From Pseudomonadota bacterium (GTDB lineage: Bacteria > Pseudomonadota > Alphaproteobacteria > Rhizobiales > Rhizobiaceae), in contig QGUU01000116.1 of NCBI GenBank assembly GCA_003242525.1, positions 1 through 7,343 of the forward strand: a stretch of 7,343 nt of DNA. Direction: 5' to 3'. Shown here piece by piece: positions 1 through 5,123 of this stretch. Both the position numbers and the translations under genes were made by a program. The notes below the pieces were generated by a model. It did no database searches, was not told the origin of the DNA, and saw only the letters and a program-made list of their open reading frames with translations. Every line of letters begins with the position of its first letter. Position 1 is the first letter of the stretch.

Positions 1-1386
1 ACGCTGGCGCGCGCGGAAAAGGCAGCGGGCGAACTTTCCAGCCGGCGGGCCGCACTGGAAGAGTCCCGGGCCCGCATAGCCGAAAGCCACGCTGAGGCGG
101 CGGCCGCGGCTGACGATGCACAGGGCAGGCTCTCCGCGGCCCCCGATCTCTCGGATCTTCAGAAACGTCTCGACGCGCTTACCGCAACGGTCGGGCGGGA
201 GCGGGCGGCGCTTGCCGACGCGCGGGCCATGGTGGAGGGACTGAAACGCGAATCGGAGGCCCGGTCGCGCCGGCTGCAGTCCATCGCCGCAGAGCGCACC
301 AACTGGCTGTCACGCGCGGAAAACGCCTCCGCACAGATCGCATCGCTGGCCTCGCGCAAGGCCGAAGCCGCGAGCGAGCGCGAGAAGCTCGCCGATGCGC
401 CCGACGAGCTGGATGCGCGCCGGCGCGCCCTTCTGTCTCAGCTTTCCCAGGCGGAGGAACTGCGCAGGGCGGCCAGCGATCGGCTGCAGCAGGCAGAAAA
501 CAGGCAGGCCGAGCTCGACAAGGCCGCCACCGCCGCAATCCAGTTGCTGGCCGAGGCGCGCGAGGCCCGCGCCCGTGCCGAGGAGAGACTTACCGCCGCC
601 GATGAACGCCGCAAGGAGGTCGAGGCACGTATCCACGAGGTGCTCAACACTCCGTCGCATCTCGTCATCCGCCACACCGGTCTGGAAGCGGACAGTCCCA
701 TGCCGGACATGACCGAGGTGGAGCGCCGGCTGGAACGGTTGAAGATCGAACGAGAGCGCCTCGGCGCCGTCAATCTGCGTGCGGAAGAAGAACAGAGGGA
801 GCTGTCCGAACGCCTCGAGACAATCGTTTCCGAGCGCGAGGACGTGATCGAGGCGATCCGCAAGCTGCGCCAGGCTATACAGAACCTCAACCGGGAGGGA
901 CGCGACCGGCTGCTGGCGGCATTTGAGGTGGTCAACGGACATTTCCAGCGCCTGTTCTCGCACCTGTTTGGCGGGGGCACGGCGGAACTTCAGCTCATCG
1001 AATCGGATGATCCGTTGGACGCGGGGCTGGAAATCATCGCTCGCCCACCAGGCAAGAAGCCCCAGACCATGACGCTCCTGTCCGGCGGCGAGCAGGCGCT
1101 GACCGCCTTGTCGCTGATCTTTGCGGTATTCCTGACCAATCCGGCGCCGATCTGCGTGCTGGACGAGGTGGACGCGCCGCTGGACGACCACAATGTCGAG
1201 CGCTTCTGCAACCTGATGGACGAGATGGCCAAGTCCACCGAAACCCGGTTCGTGGTCATCACCCACAATCCCATTACCATGGCGCGCATGGATCGCCTCT
1301 TCGGCGTAACCATGGCCGAGCAGGGCGTGAGCCAGCTCGTTTCCGTCGATCTCCAGGCTGCCGAAGCGATGCGCGAGGCAAGCTGA
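1..1386 (+). CDS. smc: Chromosome segregation protein SMC, C-terminal part (5' end outside window)
   Basis: SMC is a homodimeric ABC-type ATPase that, with ScpA and ScpB, organises and segregates the chromosome. The frame is open from base 1, so the gene starts upstream; 461 codons are present, against roughly 1150 residues for a whole alphaproteobacterial SMC. Fragment residues 1 to about 300 are Ala/Glu/Arg-rich heptad-like sequence, the returning arm of the coiled coil, with the conserved LGAVNL at 254-259. The C-terminal ATPase lobe follows: LFGGGTAEL from about 322, the ABC signature LSGGE at 360-364, Walker B ending CVLDEVD with Asp388 and catalytic Glu389, and the switch histidine in VITHNP (His422). 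The hinge and Walker A lie outside the window. The head looks intact, with no frameshift. The family call is certain; the symbol follows from the family. The next gene is convergent, so nothing here is co-transcribed downstream of it. Confidence 0.97.
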   Translation, partial: TLARAEKAAGELSSRRAALEESRARIAESHAEAAAAADDAQGRLSAAPDLSDLQKRLDALTATVGRERAALADARAMVEGLKRESEARSRRLQSIAAERTNWLSRAENASAQIASLASRKAEAASEREKLADAPDELDARRRALLSQLSQAEELRRAASDRLQQAENRQAELDKAATAAIQLLAEAREARARAEERLTAADERRKEVEARIHEVLNTPSHLVIRHTGLEADSPMPDMTEVERRLERLKIERERLGAVNLRAEEEQRELSERLETIVSEREDVIEAIRKLRQAIQNLNREGRDRLLAAFEVVNGHFQRLFSHLFGGGTAELQLIESDDPLDAGLEIIARPPGKKPQTMTLLSGGEQALTALSLIFAVFLTNPAPICVLDEVDAPLDDHNVERFCNLMDEMAKSTETRFVVITHNPITMARMDRLFGVTMAEQGVSQLVSVDLQAAEAMREAS

Positions 1387-1503
1387 CGGTCCGCCGCTCG
1401 CAGGCGGGGCAGGCCACGCGGTTTCCGCCAGTTTGGCAGACCTGCGCACGACCTGGAGCTCGATTCAGGCTTGATCTGCTGCAAGCGGCGACGGTCTCTC
1501 CCT

Positions 1504-1525
1504 GAAAAATCGACGTGAGGAGTCG
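1504..1525 (-). terminator. Possible weak rho-independent terminator after the DUF5996 gene
   Basis: Read on the minus strand, a CGAC/GTCG stem with a seven-base loop (stem arms at 1522-1525 and 1511-1514) is followed by one A and five T residues (1505-1509). It lies about 30 bases past the stop of the minus-strand DUF5996 gene, a suitable place. The stem has only four pairs, so termination would be weak. No comparable hairpin plus T-run was seen after smc on the plus strand; only short hairpins without T-tracts occur at about 1391-1437. Confidence 0.3.
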
Positions 1526-1554
1526 CGCGGGTACTCAGTCACCCGATGGCTTGG

Positions 1555-2490
1555 TCAAATTCGCCTTGGAACCCCCGGTATACCCGGGGCGCACTCCAGC
1601 GCGCTGCGTGGCCAGTCGGCAGAGATGGCTGCCGCGCGGTATGTGGACTCCAGAAACCGCATCAGTGTGCCCTCCGGGTCCGCGCTCTTGCGCACCGCCT
1701 CGTAGGGAAGGAGAAATTCGCCCAGCGCATTGTCGAAGCGGGCCTCTGCCGGGGCGACGATGTGCTCGCTGAAGCCTTTCGGCGCAGGATAGGCGTATGA
1801 ATAGAACATCGCGTCATCGACGCCGGACCCGCCGGGCCAGAAACCGGCCGAAGACACTTCGTGGCTGTAAGCCTCACGGGAGACGCTGTCGGGAAGGCCC
1901 GGCACGCCGCCAGGATGCAATGGAGCGGTTCGGCCGGAGAAGCGGGTAACCGCAAGGTCGAAGGACCCCCAGAACAGATGCACGGGGGACACCTTGCCAA
2001 GAAAGCTCGTCCGGAATTGTTCGAACACACGGCTCACCCTCACGAGCGCCTGGTGAAAGCGCTGTACGGCCTCGGCGTCATATGGGCGTCCCGCCTCGTC
2101 ATTGGCGAACGGCACCGGATCTGCGACCTCGTTCGGGATGCCGTGCATGATGGGCTTTCCACCGACCGTCCTGATCGCGTGCGCGGCACGACTGTAGAAC
2201 CCGGCGACACTCATCGCGCGCAGGGGAAACGTTGCGCGCGCCCCTCCCTCCGCCTCCGCGGCGAAGAGGTGATCGCAGAAATCCAGCTTGAGGGTGACGA
2301 GGGTGCTGCCGTCCGGGATCGGCCCCGTCGTCAGACCGCGCGGAGTGACATAGAGGGTGGCGTGCCATGAGTGGTTCACCCACGGTGTATGGGCGAGGCG
2401 GTATTTTCCGACGATCTGAGACCACAGGTGTAGCGCTGCGCAGGTTTCGCGCCATTCTGCGTAGGATATCGAAGGCCAAGGCTGCGCCAT
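1555..2490 (-). CDS. DUF5996 family protein of unknown function
   Basis: The product has 311 residues from the chosen start and reads as a complete DUF5996 protein; no biochemical role is known to me for this family. The family's conserved blocks are present: WPSISYAEW near the start (5-13), LHLWSQIVGK (20-29), TPWVNHSWH (35-43), LGKVSPVHLFWGSFDLAVTRFSG (164-186), HPGGVP (192-197) and YSHEVSSAGFWPGG (208-221), then a C-terminal LGEFLLPYEAVR block. Conserved His, Glu and Trp residues in these blocks could form a binding site, but that is inference. There is no signal peptide or membrane segment, so it is probably cytosolic. The start was placed just before WPSISY, where family members usually begin. 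ATGs at 2499 and 2508 and a GTG at 2601 are in frame; the GTG has a purine-rich GGAGAGGAGG upstream (2615-2624), but 13 bases away. The gene lies 180 bases downstream of an Ldh_2 gene on the same strand, with no terminator between. Confidence 0.88.
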   Translation of the reverse strand: MAQPWPSISYAEWRETCAALHLWSQIVGKYRLAHTPWVNHSWHATLYVTPRGLTTGPIPDGSTLVTLKLDFCDHLFAAEAEGGARATFPLRAMSVAGFYSRAAHAIRTVGGKPIMHGIPNEVADPVPFANDEAGRPYDAEAVQRFHQALVRVSRVFEQFRTSFLGKVSPVHLFWGSFDLAVTRFSGRTAPLHPGGVPGLPDSVSREAYSHEVSSAGFWPGGSGVDDAMFYSYAYPAPKGFSEHIVAPAEARFDNALGEFLLPYEAVRKSADPEGTLMRFLESTYRAAAISADWPRSALECAPGIPGVPRRI

Positions 2491-2670
2491 CGTGACCATG
2501 CCTAGCATGTTGGTCGCGTAAAGGCGATCACAGGATATGGAGACGTGAACAGTAGCCTGCGGCAGCAGCCCTCCGCGCCGCAGGGGGCCGTAACCTGCCA
2601 CGGCTGGGTTTCGCCCTCCTCTCCGGGTCAGGTAATTTTTCGCGTGCTGCCTGGGCCACCCGGAATGCGA

Positions 2671-3717
2671 TCATCGCCGGGCGCTTGCGGCTTCCAGTCG
2701 CGTCAGGGTTTCGAATTCGGTATCGTCGAGAATGAGCCCGTGCTTTTCGGAATTGGCGCGCGCCGCGAAACGGCGCTCCGAAGGAAGGCGCGCGCCCTGT
2801 CCCGCAATTGCCTCGAACAAGGCCTCGGCGCGGGAAAAGGGATTGCGGCCGCGGTGATCCGCGAAGGCCTCCGGCGAGAAGGCGATGATCAGTTCGCCGT
2901 GTGAAGGCGACAGGGTTGTCGATCCAAGCTGCTCGAGAGATTCGCTGCTTGTCAGATCGCCAATCATTATACCGGCGAGCAATTCGATCATGGTGCTGAT
3001 GGCGCTGCCCTTGTGGCCTCCGAAAGGCAGTAGCGCGCCTGCAAGCGCGGCCTCCGGGTCGTTGGTCGGCTGGCCATCCGGGTCCACGGCCCAGCCATCC
3101 GGGAGCTTCTTTCCTGCGCGACGGAGAAGTTCCACTTCTCCGCGGGCGACGACCGAAGTGGCAAAGTCGAATACATAGGGGTTACCATTCTTTCGAGGCC
3201 ATCCGAAAGCGAATGGATTGGTTCCGAGCAGCGGATACCTGCCTCCCGCAGGCGCGACGGTCGCATAGCTGGGACACATGGCCATGGCAGCCACGCCCAG
3301 GGCGGTCAGAAACTCAATCTCAGGCCAGAGTGCCGCGAAATGGGTGCAGTCGTTTATGACCAGAGCGGCCATGCCATATTCCTTGGCGCGATCGGCCAGC
3401 AACGGAGCACCCAGTTCGAAAGAGGCATTTGAAAAGCCTCCATTTGCGTTCACCCGCACGATCGTCGGCTTCTCGTCGGGCATCAGTGCAGGTTCGGCAT
3501 CCGCCTTGACCTTGCCGGCCTCGATGGTCCGAAGCACGCCTTCGATGCGATAGACGCCATGCGACTTGCAATCGTCTGCCTCGGCGGCCACGATCACCCT
3601 TGTCACTGCAGCCGCCTGCACCGGATGAAGTCCGGCCTTTAGCAGGATCGCCTCCACCCGGTCGAACAATTCGGTCGCGGTTACGGCGCGCCGTCCGCTC
3701 GTCTCGGGGGTGTTCAT
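2671..3717 (-). CDS. Ldh_2-family NAD(P)-dependent oxidoreductase (malate/lactate or cyclic imino acid reductase type)
   Basis: The product has 348 residues, the usual length for the malate/L-lactate dehydrogenase 2 family (YbiC, YiaK, AllD, DpkA and ComC type), which is unrelated to classical Rossmann lactate dehydrogenases. Family landmarks are intact: SHGVYR with His53 and Arg57, the THFAALW block with His126 (the likely catalytic acid/base), LLGTNPFAFGWP (163-174), YVFDFATSVVARGE (181-194) and LPFGGHKGS (230-238) in the cofactor-binding region. The SVVARGE block and the Gly-rich LPFGGHKG resemble delta1-piperideine/pyrroline-2-carboxylate reductases such as DpkA, so reduction of a cyclic imine from proline, hydroxyproline or lysine breakdown is my favoured guess. 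A 2-keto acid substrate is equally possible on sequence alone. The ATG at 3717 was preferred to the in-frame start at 3753 because GAGGA sits five bases upstream. It is divergent from a paralogue at 3872. Expected to be cytosolic. Confidence 0.9.
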   Translation of the reverse strand: MNTPETSGRRAVTATELFDRVEAILLKAGLHPVQAAAVTRVIVAAEADDCKSHGVYRIEGVLRTIEAGKVKADAEPALMPDEKPTIVRVNANGGFSNASFELGAPLLADRAKEYGMAALVINDCTHFAALWPEIEFLTALGVAAMAMCPSYATVAPAGGRYPLLGTNPFAFGWPRKNGNPYVFDFATSVVARGEVELLRRAGKKLPDGWAVDPDGQPTNDPEAALAGALLPFGGHKGSAISTMIELLAGIMIGDLTSSESLEQLGSTTLSPSHGELIIAFSPEAFADHRGRNPFSRAEALFEAIAGQGARLPSERRFAARANSEKHGLILDDTEFETLTRLEAASARR

Positions 3718-3722
3718 GGCTG

Positions 3723-3727
3723 TCCTC
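3723..3727 (-). promoter_or_regulatory. Ribosome binding site GAGGA that fixes the start of the minus-strand Ldh_2 gene
   Basis: On the minus strand GAGGA is followed by five bases and then the ATG at 3717. The alternative in-frame start 36 bases upstream would lie almost on the promoter -10 element, so the downstream ATG is the better start. Confidence 0.65.
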
Positions 3728-3755
3728 GGTTCCAGTTGGTCATCTGCGAACATTG

Positions 3756-3782
3756 ATTATACATGGAGCCCGTTTTTGCCAG
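3756..3782 (-). promoter_or_regulatory. Candidate sigma-70 promoter for the minus-strand Ldh_2 gene
   Basis: Read on the minus strand, a perfect TATAAT lies at 3756-3761, with CTGGCA at 3777-3782 as a weak -35 element 15 bases away (16 if TGGCAA at 3776-3781 is used). Transcription would start near 3749, giving a leader of about 30 bases before the ATG at 3717. The -35 region overlaps an imperfect palindrome, GCCA-N7-TGGC at 3778-3792, that could be a regulator's operator. No regulator gene is present in the window. No equally good promoter was found for the divergent plus-strand gene. Confidence 0.4.
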
Positions 3783-3871
3783 CCGAGTTGGCGGCATTCT
3801 TCCGCGCAAGAAGCCGCACCGGGCTGTCAAGATGCGTCAGCATAAAGGGCCTGTAGGAAGCCAGTAGAGCG

Positions 3872-4885
3872 ATGAACCTGATGGATGCCGAAATCAGAGT
3901 GCCGGAGGTGGAGCTGATCGCGCTCGCCGAACGGTTCCTGCGTTCCCATGGTCTGAATGCTGCTCAAACAGGCTCGCTGGCTCGCATTCTGGTTGCGGCG
4001 CAGCGCGACGGAAGCCTGTCGCATGGACTGCAGCGCCTGCCGGGAACGCGCGACACCATGGGTCATCCCGATTTCAACAGGCAGGCGGACCCGCAACCGG
4101 AAAGCCTTTCTCCCGCGGTGACGCGGATCGACGCGCAGTACGGCTTTTCATGCCTTGCTGCCGAGCGGGGCATTCCGCAGCTCATCGAAAAAGCCAGACA
4201 GGTGGGCATCGGACTCCTTGCGGTGAACAACGGGTTCCATTCCACCGCGCTATGGCCAATGGTCGAACGCATAGCAGAGGCCGGCCTCGTTGGCCTGTCC
4301 ATGAATCCCACCCATGCCTGGGTGACGCCATTCGGTGGCACGAAGGGCGTGCTGGGAACCAATCCGATAGCCTTTGCCTGGCCACGCGGCGAAAAACCGC
4401 CCTATGTCTTCGACTTTGCGACAACGGCGGCTTCCCGGGCCGATATCGCCATGCATCGTGCCTCCGGGAAGGAGATTCCCGATCATTGGGGTTTGGACGC
4501 TAGTGGCAACCGCACGACCGATCCGGCCGAAGTTCTTGCCGGCGCGATGCTTCCCTTCGGCGGGCACAAGGGCTCGGCGCTTGCAACGATGATCGAACTG
4601 ATGGGCGGCCCTCTCATAGGAGACCGCACCAGCCGGCAGTCACAGGATTTCGACAAGGGTGCAAACGCCGCTCCCTGTCACGGCGAACTTCTGCTCGCAT
4701 TCTCGCCCGAGCTTGCGGGCGGGCTCGTAGCCTTTGAGCGCGCCGAGTCCGTGTTCAAAGGATTTGCAGACCAGAACGTTCGGCTGCCTGGTGACCGGCG
4801 CTACCGGACGCGTGAACAAAGCGCGCGCGAAGGCATCGCCGTGTCCGTCGCACTGTTGGAGCGTATCCGCTCCCTGATACCATGA
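3872..4885 (+). CDS. Second Ldh_2-family NAD(P)-dependent oxidoreductase, paralogue of the divergent neighbour
   Basis: The product has 337 residues and belongs to the same Ldh_2 fold as the gene at 2671-3717. It carries SHGLQR with His51 and Arg55, NNGFHSTALWP with candidate catalytic His123, VLGTNPIAFAWP (160-171), YVFDFATTAASRAD (178-191) and LPFGGHKGSAL (227-237). All residues I regard as key are kept, so it should be active. It differs from its neighbour in the substrate-facing blocks: SVVARGE is replaced by TAASRAD, and CPSYATVAPAGG by NPTHAWVTPFGG. This suggests a different or stereochemically distinct substrate, but the sequence does not name it. The start at 3872 has AGGAAG (3855-3860) eleven bases upstream; a second ATG at 3881 is possible. 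It is divergent from the first Ldh_2 gene across 154 bases, so shared regulation is plausible. Expected to be cytosolic. Downstream is a 238-base gap with an inverted repeat. Confidence 0.9.
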   Translation: MNLMDAEIRVPEVELIALAERFLRSHGLNAAQTGSLARILVAAQRDGSLSHGLQRLPGTRDTMGHPDFNRQADPQPESLSPAVTRIDAQYGFSCLAAERGIPQLIEKARQVGIGLLAVNNGFHSTALWPMVERIAEAGLVGLSMNPTHAWVTPFGGTKGVLGTNPIAFAWPRGEKPPYVFDFATTAASRADIAMHRASGKEIPDHWGLDASGNRTTDPAEVLAGAMLPFGGHKGSALATMIELMGGPLIGDRTSRQSQDFDKGANAAPCHGELLLAFSPELAGGLVAFERAESVFKGFADQNVRLPGDRRYRTREQSAREGIAVSVALLERIRSLIP

Positions 4886-4941
4886 CGCTCACGGCGAGGT
4901 CCCGTCGGACCGGAAAGTGGCTCAGGAGCGTGGCGTGAGCG
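4886..4941. repeat. Eight-base perfect inverted repeat enclosing a smaller hairpin, just after the Ldh_2 stop codon
   Basis: CGCTCACG at 4886-4893 is the exact reverse complement of CGTGAGCG at 4934-4941. Inside lies a second perfect hairpin, GGTCC-CGTC-GGACC at 4898-4911. The structure begins on the base after the stop codon of the plus-strand Ldh_2 gene, and four T residues (4950-4953) follow eight bases after its end. It could be an imperfect transcription terminator or an mRNA 3' stabilising structure; the T-run is short and displaced, so either role is tentative. Confidence 0.4.
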
Positions 4942-5123
4942 AAGTCGGCTTTTAGTCGCCGTACAGTGTAGGTGAGTCAAATCCTCGCACGCCGTTTCCA
5001 TGGCGTATCTCCACCTTTTGGAGGGAGGCGCTTACCCAAATAACCCAATAGCCAAGATACATGCCCTGCTGGAACATGAACGCTGGCGTCAAATGCCAGT
5101 CCAGTTCATCAGGTTGCCCGCCC
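4942..5123. other. Non-coding leader upstream of the dimethylformamidase-like gene
   Basis: This stretch is less GC-rich than its surroundings and I see no convincing gene in it. It holds a small hairpin, CTCCA-CCTTT-TGGAG (5009-5023), overlapping a strong purine run GGAGGGAGG (5020-5028). That run resembles a ribosome binding site but has no start codon at a suitable distance. In-frame ATGs at 5061 and 5076 precede the chosen start of the next gene; a TAG at 5049-5051 closes the frame above them. No clear -35/-10 pair was found. Confidence 0.4.

Noticed and set aside
1391..1437. Short hairpins after smc (CCGCC/GGCGG, GCGG-TTT-CCGC, GCCA-GTT-TGGC) as a possible terminator.
   Set aside because: Stems are only four to five pairs, none is followed by a T-run, and such small hairpins are common in GC-rich DNA.
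310..1449. Long minus-strand open frame opposite smc.
   Set aside because: It lies antisense to an unmistakable SMC head and coiled coil and shows no family features of its own.
4968..5000. tRNA-like 3' end: a GTGAG/CTCGC arm around a TCAAATC loop (4972-4988), followed by a CCA-ending tail at 5000.
   Set aside because: The loop lacks the second T of the normal TTC, the spacing to CCA is one base too long, and no matching 5' acceptor strand or anticodon arm exists upstream. Most likely chance; at best a decayed tRNA or attachment-site scrap.
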